Shown: piece after piece, positions 33,412 to 42,890 of the stretch
Layout: the number at the start of each line of letters is the position of its first letter
Numbering within the stretch: position 1 is the first letter of the stretch
NCBI RefSeq assembly: GCF_012184385.1
Contig: NZ_VSRL01000011.1
Coordinates: 1-64,000 of the forward strand
Length of the DNA: 64,000 bases
Direction: 5' to 3'
From: Lentzea indica
GTDB taxonomy: Bacteria; Actinomycetota; Actinomycetes; Mycobacteriales; Pseudonocardiaceae
Notes under the pieces: model-generated
Database searches by the model: none
Told to the model about the DNA's origin: nothing
What the model saw: the letters and a program-made list of their open reading frames with translations, nothing else
Position numbers and translations under genes: made by a program

Positions 33412-34743
33412 TTACTTGCCGCTCTTGGCGATCTGGTCGTCGATGTTCTTGTCGACTTCCTTCAGCCCCGCCTGCAGGTCCGGGACCTTGCCGGACTGGT
33501 AGGAGACCGAGAAGTCGGTCACCGCCTTGATGTGCGCGTCACCGATCGGGGTGACGGGGTTGCCCTTGAGCTTGTTGCTCTTGGCGAGGTCGATGAACGT
33601 CTTGAACTGCTCGTCCACCTCGAGCTTCGAGCTCTCCATCGCGGCCTTGGTGCTCGGCACGTTCTTGATGCCGTTCGCCAGGTCGACGATCGTGTCGGTG
33701 TCGAACGACAGGTGCTTGATCAGCTCCCACGCGGCGCCGGGGTTCTTGGCGCCCTTCGGGATGCCCATGATCGTGCCGGTGGTGAACGCCGTGCCGTACT
33801 GGTCGGCCTTCAGCGTCGGGAACGGAGCGGTGCCGAACTTGATCTGCGGCGCCTGCGCCTTGAGGAAGGCGGTGCGGTACTCGCCGTCCATCATGATCGC
33901 GATCTTGCCCTGGTGGAACGCGTGGTCGGCCGAGTACTCCTGGCCGAGACCGGCGCGGAACCGCTCCAGCGCGTCGTAGCCGTAGAAGTCCACGAGCTTC
34001 TTCTGGAACTTCATCATCTCGGTCCAGCCCGGCGAGGAGGCGAGCGCCGACTTGCCGTCAGCGGTCTCCCACGCGGCGTCGTACGACGGCGCCAGGATGG
34101 TCGGGCGGTTGGCGTAGAAGCCCATCGTGGGCAGGTAACCCGCGACCTCGATGTCGCCGTTCGGCGCCTTCTTGGTCAGCTTCGTCGCCGCGTCGTAGAG
34201 CTCGTCCATCGTCTTCGGCGGGTTCGTGACGCCGGCCGCCGACATCATGTCCTTGTTGTAGTACATGGCGTACACGTCGGTGAGCATGGGCATCGCGCAG
34301 CGGTTGCCCTTGTACTCGGTGTACTCCCGGACGGCGGGGGAGATCTGGTTCAGGTCGACCTTGTCGCGGTCGATGTACGGCTTCAGCGCCTGGAACGCGC
34401 CGGAGGAGCAGAACTGGCCGATGTTGTCGGTCGTGAACGACAGCGCGACGTCCGGCGTGTTGCCGGAACGGATGCCCGCGGTGATCTTGTCGTCGTCCTG
34501 CGAGCCCTCGTGCTTGATCTCGATGTTCGGGAACTTCTTGTTGAACGTCTTGAGGGCCTTGGTGACCTCTTCGTACTCGCGGTCGGAGTAGTTGCTCCAG
34601 ACCGTGAGCGTCAGCTTGTCGTCCTTACCGGGAGCTGCGGCAGCACCGTCGGTGCTGGAACCGCCGCCCTTGCCCGCCGCACATGCGGTGAGGGTCAGCG
34701 CTGCGGCGACACAGAGCAAGGCAGCACGTGTGTGCTTGCGCAT
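33412..34743 (-). CDS. Sugar-binding lipoprotein of the ABC importer
   Basis: A 443-residue CUT1 solute-binding protein. I use the ATG at 34743 (MRKHTRAALLCVA), which has AAGGAG 6 nt upstream; a GTG two codons earlier is possible. The signal ends in a lipobox (LTLTAC), so it is anchored to the outer face of the membrane. Family features are LTLTVWSNYSDREYEEVTKA, PDVALSFTTDNIGQF and IMMDGEYRTAFL. It is the first structural gene after the ROK regulator (16-nt gap) and determines uptake specificity, which cannot be read from sequence. Confidence 0.94.
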   Translation of the reverse strand: MRKHTRAALLCVAAALTLTACAAGKGGGSSTDGAAAAPGKDDKLTLTVWSNYSDREYEEVTKALKTFNKKFPNIEIKHEGSQDDDKITAGIRSGNTPDVALSFTTDNIGQFCSSGAFQALKPYIDRDKVDLNQISPAVREYTEYKGNRCAMPMLTDVYAMYYNKDMMSAAGVTNPPKTMDELYDAATKLTKKAPNGDIEVAGYLPTMGFYANRPTILAPSYDAAWETADGKSALASSPGWTEMMKFQKKLVDFYGYDALERFRAGLGQEYSADHAFHQGKIAIMMDGEYRTAFLKAQAPQIKFGTAPFPTLKADQYGTAFTTGTIMGIPKGAKNPGAAWELIKHLSFDTDTIVDLANGIKNVPSTKAAMESSKLEVDEQFKTFIDLAKSNKLKGNPVTPIGDAHIKAVTDFSVSYQSGKVPDLQAGLKEVDKNIDDQIAKSGK

Positions 34744-34759
34744 GTGCACTCCTTCTCGA

Positions 34760-35971
34760 TCAACGTGGGGACCCGGCGACCACAGGGCCGCGGAATGGAG
34801 CCGTGGTGGCTGCCGGCAGACCGAACACCGTCTCGCGAGCTACGGCCAGCGCCGAGTGCAGTGCGCCACTGCGCACGGGCTTCCCGGTCACCAGAGCCAG
34901 TTGGACGGGTGTCCTCGGCACCACCAGTTGCCGCAGTTCCGCGGCAACGAGATCGTTCAGCGTGGTTCCGCCTGCCTGCGCGATGTCGCCGGACAGGAGG
35001 ATGAGTTCCGGGTCGAGCACCGCGACGACGCTGGCCACGCCCGTGGCGATGCGCCTGGCGAGATCACCCATGAACTCCCGGCCCGCACGCCCCGCGGCCA
35101 ACGCCTTGCGCACGGCACCGTGACCGTTGCGCGCGGCGAGCCCGTGAGCCCTGGCGAGCTTGCAGATCGACGCGTTGCTGAGCAGCTCACCGAACGTGCC
35201 GCCGGAGCGGTCCGTGTCGGTGTCGGCAGAGGCGCGGTCGGGGATCATCAGCCCGTCGATCTCGCCCGCGCCACCGGAAGCGCCGCGCAGCAGCACTCCG
35301 TTGATCACGACAGCGGCACCGACGAGGTCCGCGGGCCAGATGACGACGAAGTCGCGCACCTCCGTGGCCCGTCCGGCGACCATCTCCTCCAGCGCGACGA
35401 GGTTGACGTCGTTCTCGACGCTCACCGACGTCCCGAGCTGCTCGCGCAACCGGCCGGGCATGTCGAAACCGTTCCAGCCCGGCAGATGTGGTGCGTAGGC
35501 GAGCTCGCCGTTCGCGGGGTTCACCGCTCCGGGACAGCCCACCACGACGTGCAGCAACTGGTCGGCGCTCAGGCCCGCTTGCCCGCACGCCTTGCCGACC
35601 GCGCTCACGAACGCCTCCAGCACGCCGTGCTTCACGGGCATCGGAGCCTTGTGCTCGGTGAGCACGGCACCGGAGATGTCCGCGATCGCGATGTCGACCG
35701 TCTCGGGGGTGAGATCGACAGCGGCGATGTGCGCAAGCGTTCCGTTGACCGACCACAGCTGGGCACGCGGCCCGCGTCCACCGCCGCGCAGTCCGTTGCG
35801 GACCACGGTGTCGGCGGTTTCCAGCCGGGTGAGCAGCTGTGCGGTCGCCGGCTTGGAGAGACCGATCAGGCCCTCCAACTCCGACCTGGTCAGCGGCCCG
35901 TTGCGCAGCAAAGCCTCGATGGCTGCGCGGTCGTTGATCTCCCGCAGCAGTCGTGGGCTTCCGGCACGCAT
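34760..35971 (-). CDS. ROK-family transcriptional regulator
   Basis: A 403-residue repressor of the NagC/XylR type. The N-terminal winged helix is ALLRNGPLTRSELEGLIGLSKPATAQLLTRLE (residues about 20-52). The sugar-binding ROK domain has CPGAVNPANGELAYAPHLPGW, VENDVNLVALEEM and GGAGEIDG. The usual zinc motif (CxCGxxGCxE) is not evident at its position (SNASICKLARAHG), so a structural zinc may be lost. It opens the operon and lies 16 nt before the binding-protein gene, so it very likely controls it in response to the imported sugar. Confidence 0.91.
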   Translation of the reverse strand: MRAGSPRLLREINDRAAIEALLRNGPLTRSELEGLIGLSKPATAQLLTRLETADTVVRNGLRGGGRGPRAQLWSVNGTLAHIAAVDLTPETVDIAIADISGAVLTEHKAPMPVKHGVLEAFVSAVGKACGQAGLSADQLLHVVVGCPGAVNPANGELAYAPHLPGWNGFDMPGRLREQLGTSVSVENDVNLVALEEMVAGRATEVRDFVVIWPADLVGAAVVINGVLLRGASGGAGEIDGLMIPDRASADTDTDRSGGTFGELLSNASICKLARAHGLAARNGHGAVRKALAAGRAGREFMGDLARRIATGVASVVAVLDPELILLSGDIAQAGGTTLNDLVAAELRQLVVPRTPVQLALVTGKPVRSGALHSALAVARETVFGLPAATTAPFRGPVVAGSPR

Positions 35972-36068
35972 TAGGTCCGCTCCTGTCTGTTAACTTTCCA
36001 GACGATTTCGCAAGACGGTAGTGACCTGGTTCACCGCGGTCAATCCCCGATATGGGTCCGTTACCTGA

Positions 36069-36084
36069 CTTAGGTTCACCTAAG
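36069..36084. promoter_or_regulatory. Palindromic operator-like site before the DUF3159 gene
   Basis: CTTAGGTTCACCTAAG has two 7-nt arms around TC, 13 nt before the DUF3159 ATG. The half-site TTAGGT recalls iron-box (DtxR/IdeR) half-sites, but the spacing is 5 nt shorter than the 19-bp iron box, so the binding protein is unknown. Confidence 0.45.
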
Positions 36085-36097
36085 GCAGTCTGGAAGC

Positions 36098-36742
36098 ATG
36101 ACCGACGTGCGCCAGGAGTCGCTCGCATCACTGCTCGGAGGCCGAGGCGGCGCCCTCGACGCCTCCCTGCCTCCGCTGGCGTTCGTCGCGGGCTGGCTGC
36201 TGTGGGGCCACTCGATCGGCGCGGGCGCCGTCGCCGCCGTCCTGTGCGGAGTGGTGATCGGCGTCTTCCGCTTCGTGCGCGGCGAGAAGCCCCGCGCGGT
36301 CGTTCTCTCGGTGCTGCTGGTCGTCGCCGCTTCGCTGGTCGCTTTGTACACCGGGCGCGTCGAGGACTTCTTCCTCATCCAGCTGCTGTCCAACGTCGCC
36401 TCGGCCCTGGCGTGGGCGGGCTCGATCGCCGTGCGCTGGCCGCTGCTGGGCGTGGTGGTGGGGACGCTTTTGGGGCAGAAGACGCGGTGGCGTCGGGATC
36501 CTGCCCTTTTGCGCGCCTACTCAGTTGCCTCTTGGGCTTGGGTTGGGCAGTACGTGCTGCGGGTCGCGGTCTTCACGCCGTTGTGGCTCGATGCTCAGGT
36601 GTTCTGGCTGGCCACTCTGCGAGCGGCTCTGTCCTGGCCGCTGCAGATCGTCTGCATCCTGGTGTCGGGGTGGTTGTTGAAGCGGGCGCTGCCAGCCGGG
36701 CACCCCGGCTTCCGGCACCCGCAGGAGCCCGAGTCGGTTTAG
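36098..36742 (+). CDS. DUF3159 membrane protein
   Basis: A 214-residue integral membrane protein matching the actinobacterial DUF3159 family. The ATG has GGAAG just upstream. Five to six hydrophobic segments are seen (FVAGWLLWGHSIGAGAVAAV, VVLSVLLVVAASLVALYTG, SNVASALAWAGSIAV and others), with the conserved VALYTGRVEDFFLIQL and WPLLGVVVGTL. Mycobacterial relatives sit near dut and are uncharacterised. Only a palindromic site precedes it, suggesting individual regulation. It converges with the next gene. Confidence 0.86.
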   Translation: MTDVRQESLASLLGGRGGALDASLPPLAFVAGWLLWGHSIGAGAVAAVLCGVVIGVFRFVRGEKPRAVVLSVLLVVAASLVALYTGRVEDFFLIQLLSNVASALAWAGSIAVRWPLLGVVVGTLLGQKTRWRRDPALLRAYSVASWAWVGQYVLRVAVFTPLWLDAQVFWLATLRAALSWPLQIVCILVSGWLLKRALPAGHPGFRHPQEPESV

Positions 36743-36781
36743 GACGCCTGAAGGTGGGAGCCCATGGAGCGGCTCCAAGTT

Positions 36782-38020
36782 CTACGGCTGCACCTTGAAA
36801 GCCGCTTTCCGCGCCGCTTTCGCGATCTTCTTGTCCGGGTGTTCCGCGCCGATCATGGTGAGCACTTCTCCCGCCTCCGGATGGGGAAGGCGCCACATCG
36901 CGTCGAACATGTCCTGCACCAGCTCGTGCGGTACTTCCGGCGGGAACGCGTTCTCGACTTCGCCCGTCGCCGCCACCACGTCGGTGAGGAGCCATGCCGC
37001 CTCGGCGATGTCCGGCTCTTCGCCGGCCAGTTCGGTCTTCGCGTACGGTCGCATCTCGGGCAGGTCCATCGCCGACCGCCACAGCGATTCGGTGCCCAGG
37101 TCGTTGGACCTGATCAGATGGACGGCGTACATCCGCTCGAAGGCGTCGCCGAGCACCGCCGCGGAGATCAGCTCCCGAGCTGCCTGCTCAGGAGCGCGCA
37201 GCGTGAGCCAGGCCTGGGACTCGGCGGCGCTCTCCTCGTCACTGAGCAACGCACCGGCGGCGAGAACATCGGCCGCGGTCATCTGTTCGACCGGCGGCAG
37301 CACGCCGATGTCGACGCCCAGCGCGACGTACCGTTCGCGCATGCCCCACAACGCGAGCGGGGTCAGCTTGACGGTGTCCTCGACGATCTCCACGGCACCG
37401 AGTTCGCGCAACCGCCCCAGAAGCGCGGGCGTGGGGTCGCCGGCCGTCTCGAAGGGATCCTTGTCCGGCTTCTCTGTCAGCCCGGCTCGGACGAGTTCGC
37501 TCAACTCGTTGCGGGGCAAGCCGTTCCCGCCCGCCAGGAAGAGACCGAACATCATGGCGGGGCCGGCAGGACCGAGGTCCGGATCGGTCTCCGGATCGAG
37601 GTCGCCGTCGTACCAGACCGACTCGGTGAGCACGAACTCGAACGCGACGTCCCACACCTCGACCACGTCGTCGTCGCTGCCGTCCGGCCACTCTTCTAGT
37701 CCTTCGGCAGGCCGCGCTTCGTCGTCCGTCACCTCGATGAAGTCGAGATCCTCTGCGAGTTCCCACAGCATCTCGAACTCGTTGTCGGAACAGCCGAGTG
37801 CGGCCGTCGCGGCAGCCGTGTCGGCCGCGCTGAGCTCGAAGTCCTCGACCACCACTTCGCGACCGTCGAGCCATGTCGCCACCTGGTGCACCTTGGTGAG
37901 GAAGGCGCTGCCGCGCGCTTGCGATGCCAGCGTCGCGAAGTCCGGCACCCGGATCGGCGGCAGTTCGTCCGGCAGGCCGAGTTCGGCGGGATCCGGCACG
38001 AGGAGGAACTCGTCGTCCAT
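36782..38020 (-). CDS. Acidic helical protein of unknown function
   Basis: A 412-residue soluble, very acidic protein I do not recognise. It begins MDDEFLLVPDPAELGLPDEL. The central region has alternating hydrophobic and acidic helices (VVEVWDVAFEFVLTESVWYDGDLDPETD). The last 150 residues resemble short HEAT-like helical repeats (ARELISAAVLGDAFERMYAVHLIRS, EAGEVLTMIGAEHPDKKIAKAARKAAF). There is no signal, membrane helix or catalytic motif. Similar plant-pathogen-like SAP-style actinobacterial hypotheticals exist but give no function. It is monocistronic, with its start 126 nt from the divergent toxin-antitoxin pair. Confidence 0.72.
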   Translation of the reverse strand: MDDEFLLVPDPAELGLPDELPPIRVPDFATLASQARGSAFLTKVHQVATWLDGREVVVEDFELSAADTAAATAALGCSDNEFEMLWELAEDLDFIEVTDDEARPAEGLEEWPDGSDDDVVEVWDVAFEFVLTESVWYDGDLDPETDPDLGPAGPAMMFGLFLAGGNGLPRNELSELVRAGLTEKPDKDPFETAGDPTPALLGRLRELGAVEIVEDTVKLTPLALWGMRERYVALGVDIGVLPPVEQMTAADVLAAGALLSDEESAAESQAWLTLRAPEQAARELISAAVLGDAFERMYAVHLIRSNDLGTESLWRSAMDLPEMRPYAKTELAGEEPDIAEAAWLLTDVVAATGEVENAFPPEVPHELVQDMFDAMWRLPHPEAGEVLTMIGAEHPDKKIAKAARKAAFKVQP

Positions 38021-38118
38021 CCGGCGAACCTACTCCGCCGCACCGACGGGACTGTCAGGGCCGTCGGCACACCGCTACGCACAGTTGACCGCGAATCCGC
38101 TCCGTGACCCGCCGACTT

Positions 38119-38137
38119 GTAGTACGTGAGGTAGTAC
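38119..38137 (+). promoter_or_regulatory. Direct repeat / probable autoregulatory site of the toxin-antitoxin pair
   Basis: GTAGTAC occurs at 38119-38125 and 38131-38137, 12 nt apart, ending 9 nt before the antitoxin ATG. The second copy also reads as a -10 box (TAGTAC). Placement fits autorepression by the antitoxin. Confidence 0.45.
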
Positions 38138-38146
38138 CATGCTCTC

Positions 38147-38419
38147 ATGGAGCAGATTCCCATCCGCACGTTGAACCAGAACACGGCTGGTGTGCTGGAA
38201 CGCGTCGAGCGTGGCGAGACGGTCGAGATCACCAACAGGGGCAAGCCGATCGCGCGCATCGTGCCGGTGGTCGAGGGCGAACTCGACGACCTGATCGCCG
38301 CGGGCGTGGTGACGCCGCCGACCATCGCGGGTCCCATCCCGATGCCGCGCGCCAAGGCGGAGCCGGGCGCCGACGCGGGGGAGTTGCTCTCGACCATGCG
38401 TGACGAGGAACGCTGGTGA
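38147..38419 (+). CDS. Phd/YefM-type antitoxin
   Basis: A 90-residue antitoxin. The N-terminal Phd/YefM DNA-binding fold is IRTLNQNTAGVLERVERGETVEITNRGKPIARIVPV. The C-terminal tail (about 45 residues, ending GELLSTMRDEERW) would wrap around and neutralise the toxin. Its stop overlaps the toxin GTG (GTGA), the usual coupled order of antitoxin first. Autoregulation through the upstream GTAGTAC repeats is likely. Confidence 0.92.
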   Translation: MEQIPIRTLNQNTAGVLERVERGETVEITNRGKPIARIVPVVEGELDDLIAAGVVTPPTIAGPIPMPRAKAEPGADAGELLSTMRDEERW

Positions 38420-38820
38420 TCTACCTCGACACGGCGGCGGTCGTGAAGTTGGTGCGCGAGGAGAAGGAAACCGAGGCGCTGGTCGAGTGGCTGAACGACG
38501 CCACGGACCAGTCTCTCGTGTCGTCCGCGTTGATCGAGGTGGAGCTGCCTCGTGCTCTCCGGCGTAGTTCCCCTGGTGTGCTGGGCGCCGTCGCAGGCGT
38601 CCTCGCCCGGCTGCACAGGGTGGACATCAACGCTGCTGTTCGCGCTACGGCGGCCGCGTACGCCGATCCTCTGCTGCGATCGTTGGATGCCATACATCTC
38701 GCCACGGCCGACGTGCTTGTCGCGTCGGACAAGAAGATCACTGCGTTCGTCACCTACGACAAACGCCTGGCGGCAGCCGCCATCGGCCTTGGACTTCCTG
38801 TGACCGCTCCTGGGGAATGA
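38416..38820 (+). CDS. VapC-type PIN-domain toxin
   Basis: A 134-residue PIN ribonuclease. The acidic catalytic residues are in place: Asp5 (IYLDTAAVVKL), Glu41/Glu43 (ALIEVELPRAL), Asp91 (LRSLDAIHLATA) and Asp115 (FVTYDKRLA). PIN toxins cleave specific tRNA or rRNA sites when the antitoxin is degraded; the target here is unknown. Start GTG at 38416 overlaps the antitoxin stop by 4 nt. Confidence 0.93.
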   Translation: MIYLDTAAVVKLVREEKETEALVEWLNDATDQSLVSSALIEVELPRALRRSSPGVLGAVAGVLARLHRVDINAAVRATAAAYADPLLRSLDAIHLATADVLVASDKKITAFVTYDKRLAAAAIGLGLPVTAPGE

Positions 38821-38828
38821 CGGCGCTC

Positions 38829-39746
38829 TCAAGCCGGGCGCGGGGCGGTGGGCCCGAGCACGTCCACGGCCGCCAGCCAGGCCGCTCCGGCAGCGCCCTC
38901 GGTCGCCATGATCACCTGAGCGTTGCAGCGCGTGAGCAGTTCCTGCTTCAGATGGGTGCCGACCGGCGTCTTGATCAGGCTGCCCACCAGCACGATCGGT
39001 GACGTGTCGGACGGCTCGCGCACGACGGAGGCCGTGTCCGCGAGCAACCGGGCAGCGGACGCCACGATCGTCAACGCCTCCGGATCGCCGTGGTGGTAGG
39101 CGGAACTGACCAGGGGAGCGAACTGCGCCAGCGCGATGGGCGGCTTGGCGTTGACCGCGTTGATCAGCTGACCGCGGTTGCGCGCGCCCGCGGCCGTCAG
39201 CACGGCGGTGGCCAGGCCTTCCAAGGGCGCGTCGAGGTCCAGAAGGCGAAGGGTCGCCCTGACGGCTTCGCGGCCCAGCCAGAACGCCGAGCCGTCGTCG
39301 CCGATCAGCCAGCCGTAGCCGCCGGACTGGCCGACCATGCGGTGGCTCGCGATGCGACCCGCGATGGAACCGGTGCCCGCCACCAGAACCGTGCCGTCGG
39401 GCGACGAGGTGCCGGTGGCGAAGGCCGCCTCGCAGTCGGTGATCACGCGCATCGGGCAGTGCAGGCCCGCGCGTTCCCAGGCCTCATGGAACAGCGTGGA
39501 CACGGCAGGGTCTGCCATCTTCGAGGCGCCGGCCATGCCCAACACGCCCGAACGGACCTTGCGGGAGTCCAGGCCGTCCAACGCTTCCGCCAGCGCTTCG
39601 CCGATGTGGGCGGCGGCCACTGTCGGTGGGTGCGAGTTCGGGTTTGCTCCGCCCGCCATGCCCTGGCCCAGGCGGGCGCCGTCGAGATCGAGCACCAACG
39701 CCCTGGTTGAGGTGCCGCCAGCGTCGAGTCCCACGACCAGATCCAT
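38829..39746 (-). CDS. BadF/BadG-type kinase, N-acetylglucosamine kinase-like (second paralogue)
   Basis: A 305-residue ASKHA kinase. Phosphate-1 is MDLVVGLDAGGTSTRALVLD, phosphate-2 is TVLVAGTGSIAGRIA, then GGYGWLIGDDGSAFWLGREAVR, a NAG-kinase signature, and adenosine contact SPIVLVGSLIKTPVG. It is more compact than the operon-linked paralogue at 29251. It likely makes GlcNAc-6-phosphate or a related sugar phosphate, which would feed NagA at 54107, but no dre site precedes it. It is transcribed alone; the nested inverted repeat lies upstream. Confidence 0.87.
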   Translation of the reverse strand: MDLVVGLDAGGTSTRALVLDLDGARLGQGMAGGANPNSHPPTVAAAHIGEALAEALDGLDSRKVRSGVLGMAGASKMADPAVSTLFHEAWERAGLHCPMRVITDCEAAFATGTSSPDGTVLVAGTGSIAGRIASHRMVGQSGGYGWLIGDDGSAFWLGREAVRATLRLLDLDAPLEGLATAVLTAAGARNRGQLINAVNAKPPIALAQFAPLVSSAYHHGDPEALTIVASAARLLADTASVVREPSDTSPIVLVGSLIKTPVGTHLKQELLTRCNAQVIMATEGAAGAAWLAAVDVLGPTAPRPA

Positions 39747-39807
39747 AACGACCGAGTATGCCGAGAGTCGCTCACCATAGGCACGCCCAACCGGGTGTCA
39801 CCTGGGT

Positions 39808-39971
39808 GGTGCGGTGATCACTGCCTTTCCCGGCCCCTTTCACGCCCAGCGGGGCACCTCGCGGCACCGACCCCGCGCCCCCATATGCCCGATGTGAGGG
39901 CGCGGGATCGGCACCACGATGCACCCGTCTGAACGCGGAATGAACGCGGAAAAGGCAGTGATCACCGCACC
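39808..39971. repeat. Nested long inverted repeat
   Basis: Outer arms 39808-39828 and 39951-39971 are perfectly complementary over 21 nt. Inner arms 39863-39880 and 39898-39915 pair over 18 nt with two G-U or mismatch positions, around a loop containing a CATATG. The right outer arm contains the stop codon of the S8 protease gene. The rest of 39747-39807 is upstream sequence of the kinase with nothing recognised. Confidence 0.85.
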
Positions 39972-42777
39972 AGCGCACGGTTACCCGTTGCGTTGTGGTG
40001 GAAGAACACCAGCGATCCAGAAGGAACTTGATCACCCGGATGGACCACTGTGGACAGTGAAGGGACGATCACCTCGTAGGAGAACGTGGCAGAAGGCGCG
40101 ACGTCGACGAGTTCGTCGGGGTCGGCCGGTGCGGTGTAACGGCTGTGCACGCCGACGGTGTAGGTCACCGGGCCGGGCGGCAGCGCGGACCGCGAGACCG
40201 GCAGCACGACGACGTCACTGTCGAACAGGTTCGTGTCGAAGGAGCCGTCCAGGCCGTTCAACGGCTGCTCGTCGATGACCTCCTCCGAACCTGCGGGAGT
40301 GGTCTGCGCGAACCAGATGTCGGCGGTCACGTCGCCGTCGGCGTTGGTCCGTTTCACCGCCGTTGTCACGAAGTCCTTGCCGCCCACCGAGAACCTCACC
40401 TCCGGCTTGGTGTTGCTGCCGATGTTCGCCCAGGTGTTCCAGGTCGCGACGCCGAACGCCAGCAGGTCGGGGGTCGCCGTGGCGCCCACGTAACGCAGGT
40501 CGCCGCCGCGGGCGGTGCGGTTGATCGCGCAGTTGTCCTGCAGGTCGGGGCCGCAGTCCGGCAGGCGGTCCGAGGTTGCGCCGAGCTGCAGCACGGTCAT
40601 GCGGGACTGGTAGTCCTGCTGATCGAGCCCACGGCCGGCGACCCGGCCGCCTGCCACGGTCAGCCGTGACACCGGCTTCGGTGCCGCGTACACGGGCACC
40701 CGCAGCGAACGGTCCCCCGAGAACACCACCAGCCCGGACGCCTCTGCCAGGAACTGCCGCCCGCCGGCCAGCGACACCGTGGGATCGGGTGTCTTGCGCA
40801 GCGCCGCCGGGTTCACGATCCGCAGCTGCACGCGCACCGACGCCGACCCTCCCGGCGGCAGCACCACGTACGGCGTCGTGACCTGGAAGGACACGCCGGG
40901 TACCGCAGTGATCGGCTCGTAGCGCGCCTGCAGGCGGACGATGTTCGTTCCCTTGTTCAACAATCGGATCGTTCGATTGTTCAACAATGGGGCAATCACT
41001 TCGACCGTGCCGAACGACGCGTCGCCCAACGCCAGCACGTCCGTCGACAGGGCGGCGAGCCCGTCCACCCGGCCGGCACCGACCCGCATGGGCGCCTCTC
41101 GCACGCCCGCGGCAGACCGGACAACGCCGGAAGCGGTGTTCACCAGCGCGGCCTTGATCTCCGCGACGGTCCACTTCGGATGAGCCTCGCGCAGCAGCGC
41201 GGCGATGCCCGCCACGTGCGGCGACGCCATCGAGGTCCCGCCCATCGACGCGCCGTCGGAGGCCGTCCCGGTGGCGGCGGAGAAGACCGTGTCACCCGGC
41301 GCGGCCACCGAGATCGACGAACGAGAACGCGACGAGGACGGAGTGATCGTGTCCACGATCGACGGCTCCACCGATGGCACCGCGAGCTTCAACGCGGAAG
41401 TCAGATGCACGGTCAACGTTCCGGCTTCCAGTGCGGGACGCAGAGCGGCAGAAGCGGGCGCGGTCAGCTGAAAAGCCGGAATGTGCGCATTGCCGGCGAT
41501 CCCGGCCGCGAACACCGGCAACGAGGTCGGCAACAGCACTCCCGCCGCCCCTGCCTTCCAGGCGTTGTCCGTGCGCGCGCCGGAACCGCAGGCACGCGTG
41601 GCGTCGTTGTCGTCCCACTCCAGCCAGACGATCTTCCCGCCCAACGGCTCCGAGATCGGCTGGCAACCGTCCACGTTGGACGAAAGACGCACCACGGGCA
41701 GCGTGAGATCCAGCGGTCCCTTGTAGTTCTGGCTGTACTGCCCCGGCCATTGCTTCCCCAGCGCCTCCAGCCCGTCGAGCATCGAGAACGCGTCACGGCT
41801 GTTCGCCACCGAGATCGCCTCCGCTGCGTTGCCCGGCGACCCGGCGACGTCGTAGAAGTCGCCACCGTTTCCGGCTGCCGCGACCACGACCACGCCGTTC
41901 TGCACGAGCTTGCGCACGAACAGCGCGTCTGGGTCGTCCGCCGCGCCGAAGTCGCTGCCCAGCGACAGGTTCACCACGTCGAGCCGGTCGGAGAAGTCGC
42001 CGTCGCCGTTGGGGTCGAGCGCCCAGTCCAGCGCCTGCGCGGTCAGGTTCGTGCCGCCCTCACAGCCGAACACCTTCAATGCGTAGAGCAACGCGTGAGG
42101 TGCCGTCCCCGGTCCGATCTTCAACGAGTCGAGATCGACGGAACTGTAGGGCCCTCGATAGGTCGTGCCATCGGCGTTCACCCCGAACCCGGCCGCGGTA
42201 CCCGCGACGTGCGTGCCGTGGCCTTCGCAGTCCAGGGGATCGGCATCCGGCTCTGGCAGTGACCCTGGCGACCCGGTGTAGGCGTCGCCCGCGAAGTCGT
42301 GACCGCCGACGACCTTGGCGTTGGGGAACGAACCGCCGCCGAAGTCCGCGTGCCGGTAGTCGATGCCGGTGTCGATCACCCCGATCCGCACGCCGTCCCC
42401 GAAACGTCCGAGCGACTTCCACGCGTCGGCTGTCCGGGTGAGACGGACGGCGTGCGCGTTGGCGAGCTTCTTGGGAACCATCCGGTGCACGGCTCGCACC
42501 TCGGGCATGCGCGACAAAGCAGACAGGCGTGACTTTTCTGTCGACAGGACCACGCCCGGCACGGCGTTGGTCGTTCGCGCAACTTCCCGGCCTCCCGACC
42601 GGGAGACGACCTGGGAGACCTGCACCGACGTGCGGTCCCGCGCTGAACGAGCCTGTGAAACGGTGCCCGTGTCGACGGCGGCGTCGAGGTCAGCTCGACG
42701 AAAACGGTTACAGGCCCGGTTGGGCCGGACGGCGTGAGCAGTGCGCCCACCAGGAGTGATGCAGCCACCAATTTCAT
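39962..42777 (-). pseudogene. Secreted subtilisin-like S8 protease, frameshifted near the N-terminus (possible sequence error)
   Basis: A large exported serine protease. The first frame starts at ATG 42777 with GGGAG upstream and encodes a signal peptide (MKLVAASLLVGALLTPSGP) and then GPVTVFVELT. Near 42690 the reading shifts. The other frame continues LDAAVDTGTVSQARSARDRT and then the inhibitor I9 propeptide and catalytic domain. The triad is present: Asp in VRIGVIDTGIDYRHADF, His in CEGHGTHVAGTAAG, and Ser in MGGTSMASPHVAGIAALL. A PA insert precedes the Ser motif, and roughly 400 residues of beta-rich C-terminal domains follow. One missing base restores about 938 residues. Everything downstream is intact, so loss of function, if real, is recent. 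It ends inside the nested inverted repeat. Confidence 0.88.
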
Positions 42778-42844
42778 GATCAACTCCCGCTATTCATCGG
42801 ACGACTTCACGCTGGGACCTAGACGAACGCAGCCTCTCGGGGCT

Positions 42845-42859
42845 ATACATCCGATGTAT
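42845..42859. promoter_or_regulatory. Perfect operator palindrome before the L-fucose operon
   Basis: ATACATCCGATGTAT has 6-nt arms around CCG and ends 31 nt before the first start codon. TATACA at 42844-42849 could be the -10 box, so a repressor bound here would block the promoter. The shape fits a GntR/FadR-type dimer; the FadR-like protein at 53243 is a candidate. Confidence 0.6.
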
Positions 42860-42890
42860 TTCGTGCGGTGTGACCAGAGGAGGAACGGCC

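Noticed and set aside
40957-40990. Repeated GTTCAACAAT in the protease gene
   Set aside because: It encodes two similar L-N-N peptides in the same beta-rich domain; coding redundancy explains it.
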